DNA of 64,000 nucleotides from NCBI RefSeq assembly GCF_024166365.1, contig NC_064826.1, positions 20,856,001 through 20,920,000 on the forward strand. The letters run 5' to 3'. Origin of the DNA: Elephas maximus indicus. Its lineage: Eukaryota; Chordata; Mammalia; Proboscidea; Elephantidae. The notes under the pieces were generated by a model that saw nothing but the letters and a program-made list of their open reading frames with translations, was not told where the DNA came from and did no database searches. Below, in pieces: positions 12,750-24,535 of this stretch (positions are counted from its first letter, which is position 1; each line of letters begins with the position of its first letter). A program made the translations under genes and the position numbers.

Positions 12750-13370
12750 TTCACTCACCAATCCAATACAGGGAGTATGGATTACAAATGAGTCCTGTTT
12801 CTAAGTCTGTCTTTAAGTCAAATTTGTATGTAAATCGGAACAGTTAGGTATGGTTCAGAATCTAATAGTCAAATGTTTATCCCAGCATATAGTGTAACTT
12901 TCTACGTATAAAAACATTAAAGAAACACTTCCAGATACACTTAAACATCTTTAGCATACTGCCCCATAGAGTTTCCGAGAAGCGCCTGGTGGATTCGAAC
13001 TGCTGACCCTTTGGTTAGCAGTCGTAGCACTTAACCACTACGCCACCAGGGTTTCCATAATCTTTAACATAATACAGTAATGATAATAATATTTTGACAC
13101 ATGTTGCAAAGTAGTGCCCATTTGTTATTATGAACCATTGTATTATTTCAGATTTTACAGGGCTTGGTTCACAACTATGGGTTGTATGTAAACCTGACAT
13201 TCGTAATCCACGGGCTGCCTGTACCAAGAAAGTCAAAGATTCTGTCCCAAAAGAAGCAGCTCTATCAATGTCCTTAATTGTGTCATGCAGCTGTATCCCT
13301 GTCCAGAGTTTCATCTGCTTAACTTCCAGCAGAAAAGTTGCTTTTTGGTGCAATTAACATACTAAGGCAA
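12750..13370. repeat. Unclassified old repeat, DNA-transposon-like
   Basis: ctttaagtcaaatttgtatg and acgggctgcctgtacc resemble ends of an ancient DNA transposon, but I cannot name the family. A SINE interrupts it at 12959-13058. Confidence 0.35.
12959..13058 (-). repeat. AfroSINE-type SINE, head portion
   Basis: From ctgccccatagagtttccga to ccaccagggtttcc; the distal tail is absent. Confidence 0.9.
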
Positions 13371-13614
13371 GCTCAGCCCTGTCTTCCACAGCCTTGAGGC
13401 TGCTGAGTAAGTCTAGAATCATGGAACCACATTTTTATAAAGGAAGGTGGTTCAGTGACAGGAAAAATGGTCTAGAAGCATATTTAGAATTAAGAAAAAC
13501 AGACTCTGGTATGCTACCCTGTGATTTTTTAACTTTTTATGTAGAATCTATTAAAACTATCCGTACCTTTCAGAAGCAGTCATGGTGATATGCATTTACA
13601 CTATAATGAGAGAA

Positions 13615-14055
13615 ATAAAATCAATTCTTCATCATAATAATAGCTATCATTTCTTTTACCCCTACTACATGTGCTCAGTTCAATGCTAAGCCCTTTACAA
13701 ACATTTCTAATTCTCTCTAATATTAAACCCAAACCCACTGCCCTCGACTTGATTCTAACTCATAGCAACCCTATAGGACAGAGCAGAACTGCCCCATAGG
13801 GCTTCCAAGGCTTTTAATCTTTATGGAGGCAGACTGTCACATCTTTCTCCCACAGAGGAGCTGCTGTGTTCAAACTGCCAGCCTTTCAGTTAGCAGCCGA
13901 ATGCTTAACCACTGTGCCACCAGGGCTCCTGTTCTATAGTGTTCATGTCCTCACTTTATAAAAGTCGAAACCGAGATTTAGAGAATTTGAAAATTACCCA
14001 AAAGCTAGTTAGCGGTGGAAGTAAGGTTTAAACTCAGGTCTGCCTGACCAGAAAC
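13615..14055 (-). repeat. MIR split by a SINE
   Basis: aataatagctatcatttctt and aatgctaagccctttacaaa lie before the SINE; cctcactttataaaagtcga and ggtttaaactcaggtctgcc lie after it. Confidence 0.8.
13727..13931 (-). repeat. AfroSINE-type SINE, long subfamily
   Basis: Contains tail, the middle segment ggcagactgtcacatctttc and head, ending ccaccagggctcc. Inserted in MIR. Confidence 0.92.
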
Positions 14056-15458
14056 ACCACATTCAAGAAGAGGATGTTTTACCCTCAAGAAATCTAATCA
14101 AATTATAAAATTTTCCACACAAAAAAAGACCTTCTTGTCGTCGTCAAGTCTTAATTACAGGGAAAAGATTTGAACAAAGTTATAAAGCAATTCAACCAGT
14201 CAAAAAAAGAACTCAGGATTTCCAGACTCATGTCTGTGTACAATAGGGAGAACCACCAGTATCCAAGCTGCCTCTCTAACCACCTCTAATTCCTCCAGGA
14301 GCGTCATACTATAAACGACAAGGGCATTGACCTGCACCATCATTAAACAAATTCCCTCAGACTTGCCTCGACATCGTCTGTTTACTGCCTAGATTTGGGT
14401 AGTTACAACGAAAAGGTCATCTGCTTTATAACTTAACCATGCAGCTATTACAGCAAAAAAGTTTAGCTGGGTTCAAGGTTCCAATTCAGCTGAGTCCTAC
14501 TCAGAGAAACCAATGCAGACTTCACATCGTTTTATTGCTATTCTGACAAAGCAATTAAAATCATTCAGAACAATCAAAGGGAAAACCACGAATCACTGTC
14601 CTCACATTGTGCCTGTGAAACTAGACCCATAATTCTTTTTTATATGATCCACATCAACTCTTTTTTCAGCTATTTGCCTTTTTGTTATCCTGGGCTGATT
14701 CAGCTTCAAGAGAAAGTGACACACCAGGATAGCTAAAGTGAGAATAATATTTGGGTATCATACTACTCGACACACTTACTCCTTGGTGGTCTTAAGGAGT
14801 CAAACTTATTTCCGAAAGAAGCTGGCAGCTGAGCCAGGACAGCCTCACAGTGATCACTTTTCCCCCAAAGCAGTATTTCTTCCTAACACTTTCAGATGGT
14901 AAAAAAACGAACCAGCCTAATAATCCCGAGCCGAGAGGAAAACCCTCTCTATTCACAGAAGAGGCAAGGATACTGCTGTCTCTCGAGATGAAGGGCACAG
15001 CCCTGGAACTACTCCATGGAAGCGTCGGCCACTCATCGCCCCTAAGACACCAGACAACTGAGGGTCCCAAGGCGAGGCACCTACAGCTCTCCAAGTAGGA
15101 AAGCTCTTTCCACCTTGCTGGGGGGGGGCTCTCCTAAACGATGCGGTTTTCCTACATCATCAGGGTCTCCCCCCCGGAGTCCGCACCATGACACACGAGA
15201 TGTGCTGGGGTGCAGGGGTGGGGCGCAGCACTAGGTGCCTCTGCTGCCCTGCCAGCTCCCAGGAGCCGAGGGCGCGCTACCTCCGTGTTGCCGCGAAGGG
15301 GCGCTGTCCAGCCCTGCGGCCTGAAGGGCCGGCTCGGCAGCCAGGGGTCTCTCTGCTCCCAGGACCGGGACGCAAGGCGCGGGGGGCGCCGCCGGCCGAC
15401 TACCTGCCGTCCCCCCGCCGTCCCGGCCTCGCCACGAGAGGCAGCCCGGCCCGAATAC

Positions 15459-15821
15459 CTTCTTGACGGTGCGCGGCGCCTCGGTGACGGTGCCGTCGGG
15501 GCTGACCAGGGCCTCGCCGCCGTCGCGGTGCCGCTGATGCTGGTGATGGGGGTCGCTCCGCTTCATGGCCGACGCCTGAGGCACCTTCCCGGCGGCAGGG
15601 CTGAGCGCGGCGGCGGGCCCGGAGCCCGGGCCGGGGGCCGGGGGCCGCTCGGCGGCCGGAGCCGGAGCCTCAGGGTCCCCGCCGCCCGCCGGGGGAGACA
15701 TGGCGCCCACAGCCGCCGTGCTCAGTCCTAGCTGCGGTTCCGCCTCGGAGGGGCTCAGGTCCTTCAGCTCCACCTCAGGCACCTTGGCGGCCGCCGCGGC
15801 TGACACAACCTGCACCGACAT
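15459..15821 (-). CDS. AHCYL2: AHCYL2 first coding exon (long isoform N-terminus)
   Basis: AHCYL2 (long-IRBIT) is a cytosolic S-adenosylhomocysteine-hydrolase-like protein. Together with AHCYL1/IRBIT it regulates IP3 receptors and bicarbonate transporters such as NBCe1-B and is not regarded as an active hydrolase. The exon reads ATG at 15821-15819, MSVQVVSAAAAAKVPEVELK, DLSPSEAEPQLGLSTAAVGA, then a Pro/Ala/Gly-rich stretch, a HHQHQRHRDGGEALVSPDGT segment and VTEAPRTVKK, ending at donor gtattc (15458). It is 363 nt (121 codons), phase 0. This disordered N-terminal region is specific to the long isoform; the AHCY-like domain lies in exons outside the window. A further in-frame ATG with good context lies 33 codons upstream. 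Identity is firm; the start is the family's usual one. Confidence 0.95.
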
Positions 15822-16145
15822 CACCGCCTGCGCCGCAACGGCCGCCTCGGGCTCCAGCTCCGGCTCGGCCCCGCCTCCTGCCTCCCTTCCCTCCCCCATT
15901 CCCCCACTCCTCCCCTCCATCGCCTCCGCTCCCACCCCCTTCCTCCGTCCGCCCGCCCTCCCGCCCGGGCCCGTCCTGCCCCAGCCCGCCCCTCCCCAGC
16001 CCGGCCCCTGCGCGAGGCGCCACGGAACCTGTAGTGCGCTCGCTCCCGGCCGCACGCGCCGAAAAGATCGTGGGACCTCAGCCCCCGACCTGCACCGCGC
16101 GCCGCCGAGGGGGCGAGCCCGCCATGCCCCCTGGGAGTTGTAGGC
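15822..16145 (-). promoter_or_regulatory. AHCYL2: AHCYL2 CpG-island promoter and 5' leader
   Basis: CpG-dense sequence with many C-rich runs extends from exon 1 to about 16140 and then stops abruptly. The frame of the AHCYL2 start stays open upstream to 16055, with an in-frame ATG at 15920-15918. No TATA box is evident. The transcription start is likely between about 15.9 and 16.15 kb. Confidence 0.75.
16123..16143 (-). promoter_or_regulatory. ZNF143/THAP11-like motif upstream of AHCYL2
   Basis: The minus strand reads ctacaactcccaggggg, close to the ACTACAAYTCCCAGMATGC element bound by ZNF143/THAP11 at many CpG-island promoters. It sits at the upstream edge of the CpG island, about 300 bp from the AHCYL2 ATG. 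The match is by eye. Confidence 0.55.
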
Positions 16146-16389
16146 CCTTTGGGCCCTTCCTCAGGAAGGTACGCTAGACTTCTATAGGGAAGAGGGCTCT
16201 CTGGGGCTGGCGACTAACGGAAGGGACTGAAGACAGATGACCTGAAGAAGGGGATGGGAAAGAGAAAGTCTCCAGAGGACTTGCCGCTTCCAGGGAGGAA
16301 ACACTAGAAACCCTATAGATGGGAAGGTAGGGGTGGAGGAACCGTTATCCTGACAGCGTGAATTTCCTGTGTGTGTGCAAGTCTGCGAT

Positions 16390-16433
16390 CACGTGCGCGG
16401 GCATTTAAAGGCAGAGGGGCAGCGTCACGTGAC
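16390..16433. promoter_or_regulatory. Pair of CACGTG E-boxes, one in a 10-bp palindrome
   Basis: CACGTG occurs at 16390-16395 and again at 16426-16431 inside the perfect palindrome GTCACGTGAC (16424-16433). The palindrome equals the consensus of TFEB/TFE3 (CLEAR) or USF sites. It lies about 600 bp upstream of the AHCYL2 start codon. Confidence 0.55.
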
Positions 16434-17084
16434 GAGACCGCAGCCAGAGGCTTGCAGTGGCTTGTTTTTGTTTTTGTTTTTCCCCCATCCCCGTGAAATC
16501 AGAACCCTAACACCTTTGCGAACTAATGGTTTTGTTTTTAGAAAGAATATAAGGAGACCTTGACTGCTGTGATGGTTGCTGTCATAGTCTGGGTTTGGAA
16601 GTTAAAAATCAGTTCCAAAAGGAGTTAGGTACCACTAGGTTGAATTTTAAAGGCTCAGGAATTACGAGTTGCCTTAAACAAGGCCAAATCTTTTTACCTG
16701 TTAACTCAACATGGAAAATGCACCATCTCTTCACTTATAAACACGGTTAGGTTCTAAAGACTGTGTGAAATCTGTGTTATGCAAAAATGGAGGATGACTA
16801 CATCATTACCAAGTTATGCCAAGGTATTACATAACTGCCAAACCACTGAGAATCTTGGCCCAGCCAAGTTAACACATAACCTTAACCATGAAAGCCAGCG
16901 TTATTCTCTCGTTGCACTTGGGTGTTCATTGCTCCCAGACCTACGTTGTTAATGTGCAAAATAGTTGAATAGTAGATACTTTAATATTGTAGTAAATGCG
17001 AAATGTCAGATAACAAGGTAGTTGATAAGTGAGGAGGAGGTGTAATATGAATTCAGTTAAAAGCATTAGCATATACCCCACCCC

Positions 17085-17296
17085 CCAAAAAACAAACCAG
17101 GTGTCATGAAGTGGATTCCAACTTATGGTGACCCCATTGTGTCAGAGTAGAACTGTGCTCCATAGAGTTTTCAATGGATGATTTTTTGAAAGTAGACTGC
17201 CAGACCTTTCTTCCAAGGAACCTCTGGGTGAAGTTGACCCTCCAACCTTTCAGTTAGCATCCAAGCGTATTAACTGTTCGTACTATCTAGGGACTT
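17085..17296 (-). repeat. AfroSINE-type SINE, variant subfamily
   Basis: Has the variant signature gtgtcagagtagaactgtgc and cctctgggtgaagttgaccc seen in a second SINE subfamily in this window. Confidence 0.88.
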
Positions 17297-17311
17297 CAGA
17301 TAGTAGCATAA

Positions 17312-17475
17312 ACCAAAACCAGATTCGTGCTGTCGCACTGATTCCAAGTCATAGTGACCCTATAGGACAGAGTCACACTGCCCCATAGGGTTTCCAAGGA
17401 ACAACTGGTGAACTTGAATTGCCGACGTTTGATTAGCAGCCTGAGCTCTTAACCAGTGTGCCACTGGGACTCCAG
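17312..17475 (-). repeat. AfroSINE-type SINE
   Basis: Standard subfamily. The flanks cagatagtagcata and cagatagcaacata form a diverged target duplication. Confidence 0.9.
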
Positions 17476-17639
17476 ATAGCAACATAGAGGAATATTAACT
17501 AAAATATGAATAATAATTTCCCTAAGTTATGAGACGTGGGTTGATATTTCTTCCTTCTTTGTACTTTTCTGTTTTATTTAGAATTTTTTCCTTTTATTTT
17601 AAAAGATGTAAATACAAAACATACATGGCAGTTTTACTT

Positions 17640-18096
17640 TCAATAGGAAAAAAGTATCTGAGGAAAAGCTCAAATGTCTTTCAGTAGATGAATGGATGAA
17701 CAAAATGTGGTACATGCATACAGTGGAATGTCATTAAAGACAAATGAAGTTCTGATGCATGCTGTGACGTGGATGAACCTTGAAAACATTACACACAAAA
17801 GGACAAATATGATCTCACTTATATAAAATACCTAGAATAGGCAAATGCATAGAGACAGAAAGTAGGTAAGTTATCAGGGGTTGGAGGTAGGGAGAAATGG
17901 TGAGGTATTGCTTAAGGTGTACTGGGTTTCTGTTTGGGGTGATTACAGTTTTTTGTTTTTTGGAATGAATAGTGGTGATGGTTGCATAGCATGGTGAATG
18001 TGATTAATGTTATGGAATTGTACACTTAACACTGATTGAAACAGCACATTTTTTGTGATATATATATATTTTGTTTTTACTACAATAAAAAAAAAT
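17640..18096 (+). mobile_element. L1MA-like 3' end
   Basis: Contains aatggatgaacaaaatgtgg, ttggaggtagggagaaatgg and tgtacacttaacactg, ending with an A-rich tail, as in old L1 3' ends. Confidence 0.82.
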
Positions 18097-19704
18097 TGCC
18101 CCAATTAGGACCAAAATGACAAATATCCTTCAATTCATAAACAGATCATTGGCTGAGGCCATAGAGAAGGAAGACTGGATTGGTAATCAGTCAAGATCCT
18201 GCCCTGGTTTAGTCTAAATTACCCCACTAATTAGCCATATGGCCTCAGGTAGGTACCTGTGGCAAAATATCAAACAATGCAGGAAGCATCAAAGAAAGAT
18301 GGAAGGAATACACAGAGTCACTGTACCAAAAAGAATTGGTCCACATTCAGTCATTTTAGGAGGTAGCATATGGTCAAGAACTGATGGTACTGAAGGAAGA
18401 AGTCCAAGCTGCACTGAAGCCATTGGTGAAAAACAAGGCCCCAGGAATTGACAGTGTACCAGTTGAGATGTTTCAACAAAGGGATGCAGTGCTGGAAGCA
18501 CTCACTCATCTAGGCCAAGAAATTTGGAAGACAGCTACCTGGCTAAACAATTGAAAGAGATCCATATTTGTGCCCATTCCAAAGAATGGAATGCAGAAAT
18601 TATCAAAAAATATCATTAATATCACATGCAAGTAAAATTTTGCTGAAGATCATTCAAAAATGGTTGCAGCAGTACATCTGACGGGGAATTGCCAGAACTT
18701 CAAGCCAAATTCAGAAGAGGACATGGAACCAGGGATATCATTGCTAATGTCAGATGGATTCTGGCTGAGAGCAGAGAATACCAGAAAGATGTTTACCTGT
18801 GTTTTATTGACTATGCAAAGGCATTCGACTGTGTGAATCTTAACAAATTATGTATAACATTGCAAGAAATGAGAATTTCAGAATACTTAATTGTACTCAT
18901 GAGGAACCTGTACATAGAGGCAGTCATTTGAACAGAACAAGGGAATACTACATGATTTAAAATCAGGAAAGGTGTGTATTAGGGTTGTATCCTTTCACTG
19001 TACTTTTTCAGTCTGTATGCTGAGCAAATAATCCAAGAAGCTGGACTGTATAAAGAAGAACAAGGCATCAGGATTGGAGGAAGACTTAGTAACCATCTGC
19101 GATATGCAGATCACACAACCTTGCTTGCTGAAAGTGAAGAGGACTTGAAGCACTTACTAATGAAGATCAAAGACTACAGCCTTCAGTATGGTTTACACCT
19201 TAACATAAAAAAAAAAAAAATACAAAAATCCTTATAACTAAACCACTAAGCAACATCATGATAAATGAAGAAGATACTGAAGTTGTCAAGAATTTCATTT
19301 TACTTGGATCCACAATCAACACCCATGGAAGCAGCAGTCAAGAAATCAAACGATACATTGCGTTGGGCAAACCTACCGCAAAAGACCTTTTTAAAGTATT
19401 AAAAAGCAAAGATGACACTTTAAGGACTAATGTGCACCTGACCCAAGCCATGGTATTTTCAGTTGCCTCATATGCATGCAAAACCTGGACAATGAATAAG
19501 GAAGACTGGAGAAGAATTGATGTCTTTATGGTCTTGGCAAAGAATGTTGAGTATACCACAGACTGCCAAAGAAAGGAACAAATCTGTCTTGGAAGAAGTA
19601 CAGCCAGAATGCTCTTCAGAAGTGAGGTTGGTGAGACTTTGTCTTATGTACTTCGGACATGTTATCAGGAGGGACCAGTCTCTGGAGAAGGACATCATGC
19701 TTGG

Positions 19705-20747
19705 TGTTATGGATAAATTGTGTCCCTCAAAAATATGTGTCAACTTGGCTAGGCCATAATTCCTGGTATTGTGTGATTGTCCAACATCTTGTCATCTGCT
19801 ATGATTTTCCTATGTGTTGTAAATCCTACCTCTATGATGTTAATGAGGCAGGATTAGAGGCAGTTATGTTAATGAGTCAGGACTCAATCTACAAGAGTAG
19901 GTTTTGTCTTAAGTCAATCTCTTTTGAGATATAAAAGAAGGAAGTGAGCAGAGAGACATGGGGACCTCATACCGCCAAGAAAGAAACACCTGGAGCATAA
20001 CGCATCCTTTGGACCTGGGGTCCCTGTGCTGAGAAGCTCCTTGACTTAGTCATCTAGTGTTGCTGCAACAGAAATACCACAAGTGGATGACTTTAACAAA
20101 CAGACATGTATTTTCTCTTTGTTAAAGTAGGCTAGTAGGCTAGAAATCCAAATTCAGGGTGTCAACTCCAGGGGAAGGCTTTGTTTATCTGTTGACTCTG
20201 GAGGAAGGTCCTTGTCATCAGTTTTCCCTTGGTCTAGGAGCATCTCAGTGCAGGAACCTCAGGCCCAAAGGACACAGTTTGCTCCTGGCACTGCTTTCTT
20301 AGTGGTATGAGGTCCCCAACTCTCTGCTGCCTCTCTTTCCTTTTATCTCTTGTAAGATAAAAGGTGGTGCAGGCCACACCCCAGGGAAACTCCCTTTACA
20401 TTGGATCAGGGATGTGACCTTAGTAAGGGTGTTACAATCCCACCCTAATCCTTTTTAACATAAAATTACAATCACAAAATGGAGGACAACCACACAATAC
20501 TGGGAATCATGGCCTAACCAAGTTGGCACATATTTTGGGGGGACACAATTCAATCCATAACACACCTCTACCAAAGAAAGATTGATGACAAGGACCTTCC
20601 TCCAAAGCTGACAGAGACAGCCTTTCCCTGTGCTAGTGCCCTGAATTCAGACTGTTAGCCTCCTAGGCTGTGAGAGAATAAATTTCTCTTTGTTAAAGCC
20701 ATTCACTTATGGTATTTCTGTTATAGCAGCACTAGATAACTAAGACA
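19705..20747 (+). mobile_element. LTR family A (MaLR-like solo LTR), plus, split by an antisense copy
   Basis: Begins tgttatggat and ends actaagaca, with perfect 5-bp target duplications cttgg at 19700-19704 and 20748-20752. The two halves are 19705-20041 and 20563-20747. The end carries the AATAAA-like gagaataaatttctctttgt also seen in MaLR LTRs. No internal ERV sequence is present. Confidence 0.85.
20042..20562 (-). mobile_element. LTR family A, antisense copy nested in a sense copy
   Basis: Reads as the reverse complement of the surrounding LTR (tgacttagtcatctagtg ... ccataaca). Flanking pentamers ctcct and cacct are compatible with a 5-bp duplication with one mismatch. Confidence 0.83.
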
Positions 20748-22589
20748 CTTGGTAAAGTAGAGGGTCAGTGAAAGAGAGGAAGACCTTCAGTGAGATGGAT
20801 TGACACAACAGCTATAACAACGGGCTCAAACATAGCAGTGATTGTGAGGATGGTGCAGGACCGGACACTGTTTCATTCTGTTGTGCATAGGGTCACTGGG
20901 AGTCAGAACCAATTCAATATCACCTAACAACAAATACCTGTGACTATTAAAAAAATTTAAATCAGCAAAAAGTAGAGAGAATAAAATAACAAAACTGTCT
21001 GCCACTATTCAGTTCTAGTCAGTCCTAACATTTTGACCTTTTTGCCTCAGACTTAGTTGAATTTCTCTGTGGAGTTCTCTCTGTTCCATTTTCCTTCTTC
21101 CCACCCCAGAGATAAATACTGTCCTGAATTTGTATACTTTTTGTGCATGCACATGTATCTTTCAACAGTATGTACTGTTGTTTCGCATGTTTTAAAACTT
21201 TAAATAAATGGAAACACACTGTTAAAAAAAAAAAAGATCACAGCCTTTAAAATTAAGTTTGCCGAGAACTTTTTTAATGATAAGAGGAAATAAATGCTTA
21301 TGATAGAATACTAAGCTTAAAAGAAGGAGATAAAATTTGCACGTTCCATAGATTTTAACTATGCAAATAATTCGAAAGTGCATTAAAATGCCGCTGACTC
21401 TGAATGACAGATTATAGGTGGGTTTCTTCTGCTCTGTTCTCAGAGAAACTGAGGTAAAGAGAATCTTATTGTTCATGGCTGTTCAAAGAATAAGCCATAG
21501 CCCTGACAACTTCAGAAGACACTGGCCACAGCCTTTGGAATAACTGTTATTTTTTCCCTGACAAGAAGAAGAATGAAGGAGAAATCACCTACCTCTATTT
21601 CTTCCTCCCCTGCACTACTACTGTCTTGGAAATCTGTTCACTTTGTGAAGATATCCAACCCTGAACAGAGTCTTTTTGGAGACTAGTACCTTAGTCTCCA
21701 ATGCTGTGCCTCACTCTGTGTTTTAGAAGGCATCGGAGCACTGCCATTTCCACAAAGTCCACAAGTCTGCCAGACATAGGGCTTCTTAAGCTTTCTCTTC
21801 ACACTCTGGCTTTCAGAATTTCCTTCCTGTTATAATAAACCAGTGCAGAGCTCCATCCTCCAGCTGTCAGGGTAGAGATTAGTGGCTCTATAACTGATTT
21901 CTTTCTTCACCCTAATGCACAAGGGAGTTGCAGTACAGACGTGTCGGAACTAAGAGGCAGCAGCTGTCTACCTGGACTGTCACTAGAATTGATTACTGAG
22001 AGGATGAATTAATTCTTCAAAGGGATGTGGTTTCAAAACATAACGAGTTGGAGCACTGGAAAGAAACCAGTACTCATCCTTTGTTTATCCAGGCACCATT
22101 CACTGGTTGTGATCAAACATCAGGGCACACTCCTCTGCCATTCTCAGTTCCATCCCTGCATCCCTGCTGCTTCTGCCATCTTTGTAGCTGAGGGACACTA
22201 GGCACAGTTGAAGGTGGAATTATCATACTGAAAACAGAGCAATTAAGCAAAGTTTATAAGCCGAATATTTAGACTACAGGTCTTCTTCCTTCACCTGGCT
22301 CATTCACTCCCAGACCTTGGCAGGCGGGCATGTATCTTCAATACAAGAGATTAGAACTGTCCTGAGATACCTGATCAGCCAGGAGAGAAAACCTGAAAAT
22401 ACTAACATTGAGAGTTCCCCAAGGAAATAGGCCAGCCAGATTACCCCACGATGAAGATTACAGAACTTCCAGTGAACCATTTATTGCCATGCTCGTAAGT
22501 AGGAGCAGACAGCCAAACTCCCCAACATGTGAGAAAAGTCAGAGGCCAAAATAAGCAAGCAGGGAAGAAAAGTAATAACATGAAGAAAA

Positions 22590-23170
22590 CAAGACCCCCC
22601 CTCAAAAAAAATCATTAATATTCCCAGAGATTTAAGACACCATATTTATAAAAGAAGAATATGCTGTTCTACAAAGTGAACATTCAGAAAACAAATATGA
22701 AACCTTGGAAATGAAAGCATGCTAGTGAGAATGAAAAACTCAAGAAAAAGAAAAAGATTAAAAATAGAAAAGAAAAATAAATTAGCTAATCCAGGAGGTC
22801 CAACATCTGATTAATAGAAGCGCCAGAAAGACAACAAAGAAAATGAAGGGGAAAAAGTGCATCGAAGAAATAACTCAAAATATTTCCCAGAACTGAAAGA
22901 TGAGAATCTACAGAATGCAAAGGAAAGAACCCATGCTAGGTGCCCAGCTCAGTGGATGAAAATAGACCCACGCTGGTTTCCTTTAATATACATGATTGTG
23001 AAATTTCAAAATACAGAGGACGAAGATGATCTTTCAAGTGTCTGGAATGGATCAAGGGACAACTTTTTACAAAAGCTCAAGAATGGGAAATAAACTTCTT
23101 AACATCAATTCTGGAAGCTTGAACCTATTGCCTTCACATTCCACAGACCCTCTTGCCTTCTTCAGACGGT
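22590..23170 (+). repeat. Old L1/HAL1-like fragment
   Basis: gaagaaataactcaaaatat, tgcccagctcagtggatgaa and tgaaatttcaaaatacagag resemble old L1 or HAL1 sequence. Low similarity. Confidence 0.45.
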
Positions 23171-23639
23171 AAACGGACAGCCTGCCAAGACTGGGAGGGG
23201 CAGTCATTTGACTATAGAGTTGGGTAGAAGGTTAGGATGTCTAACGGCTTCTTAAGCTTTCAGCCAACCCTCCTGCTTTCATCTCCACCTTTTGGAGTAC
23301 CTGTTGCCCCCAATTCAGAGCCTTTTGTGGGTGCCACAATGTAAGTTTTCCCCACTGCTGGTTAAGTCTGCCAAATTACTTACCATTCATCATTTGCTTT
23401 CCAGTTTTCAAAATTGTATTATTGGCTCCCCCTTCCCACCTCTTTTTTTTTTTTTCCCCTCCTTGTAGGAAAAGAGTGAAAAAGAAGTAAATCTTTATCC
23501 TCTGTATTGGGAAGTCAAATGACAATGCCTAAAGTGAAAATTCAAGAGCATGAATAAGCATGTTATTCAGATATATGGAAGTAAATATATAAAATGGTGA
23601 CATCAGAGGTCATCTAACTTCAGGGAGAGAAGAGAGAAT

Positions 23640-24535
23640 CAAAATCAGCATCAGCCCAAAGCTCTTCCCTGTGAGGTGGAGGTCAGACATACCTCCATTC
23701 TCCAACCTTTTTACCAATTCTGACACCAGCTGTCCCTCCCACGGCACTCTTTACTTCTCCGCTTGGTTTGATAATTCATTGCAATGGCCACACGCAACTC
23801 ACAGAACATACAGTTATGAGGTTTATTGGGGAATTAACAAGTTACAGTTCAGAATCAGGATCAACTTGGAAGTAACAGGAACAACTCAGGATACAGTTCT
23901 TCAGTCAGGACGGCTTCTTTCCATGCCCACAGGCAGGCCTCTGGCACCAGGCCCTACTTGGGCCTGGCCTCTGTCCTGCTCGGGCAAATGTCACAGACCC
24001 TTAGCTCCACCAGTAAGTGTCCGCAAGCACCCCACTCCCCAGTAAAACTCCTGCCCAGAGGCAGTCAGCTCTCTCAGTCCATGGGTCAGCAAGGCCAGCT
24101 GCCTCACTCCATGGAGCAGGAAGGCCACCACACCATCTCATGCTGGTTCCTCGGTGCTCCTGCTGAACTTTCTCTGTTTCTGGACTCTACCATGCTTGCT
24201 GCTGCTGCTTGCTGTCTTGCGCTATCTCCAGTGTTACAGCTCTGTCCCCTGGGTTTAGGAGGTTCTCAGTGCAGGAACCCTGGGTCCAAAGGATACATTC
24301 CACTCCCAGCTCTTCTTCTTGTTGGTAATGAGGTCTCCCTCAGCCTCTGGGGTTGAACCTTTTTAAACCTAGTGGAATGGCAAAACTGGCCAATCCCCTA
24401 CAAGGGTTCCATGCACCTTATTTGCATAGTTCCACACACCTTCTTTGCATAGTTCCAACCCAATCATTTTGTGGGAGTTAGAAGACCATGGCTAGAAAGG
24501 CTGTGCAAAAGTGATTTCGTTACACTTCAAAATAC
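23640..24535 (-). mobile_element. LTR family B (ERVL-like LTR plus primer binding site), minus
   Basis: On the minus strand the LTR begins near tgtaacgaaatcactttt (24530), has gcaaataaggtg motifs, a ccccaataaacctc poly(A) signal, and ends about 23731. A primer-binding-site-like ggtgtcagaattggt follows at 23713-23728, resembling the tRNA-Leu site of ERVL. About 70 bp of internal leader remains. No gag, pol or env is recognisable. Confidence 0.72.

Larger units (their letters stand above)
1..15458 (-). other. AHCYL2: AHCYL2 intron 1 (5' part, truncated by window)
   Basis: The interval begins at the splice donor after AHCYL2 exon 1 and contains no sequence matching AHCYL2 exon 2 or any other gene. 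It is filled with repeats listed separately. Stretches with nothing recognisable: 946-1977, 2133-2590, 4235-4424, 5731-6739, 9301-9595, 11748-12749 and 14056-15120. Confidence 0.85.
18255..20936 (+). mobile_element. RTE/BovB LINE, interrupted by LTR insertions
   Basis: The 5'-truncated RT region gives GHGTRDIIANVRWILAESRE then FIDYAKAFDCV (RT motif A), and near 19100 a degraded YADD-equivalent. The C-terminal part resumes after the LTR block at 20748 and ends gtcagaaccaattc...cctaacaacaa at about 20936. Many frameshifts; inactive. Confidence 0.93.

Noticed and set aside
15210..16143. Plus-strand open frames over AHCYL2 exon 1
   Set aside because: Shadows of the AHCYL2 exon and CpG island; no conserved motif.
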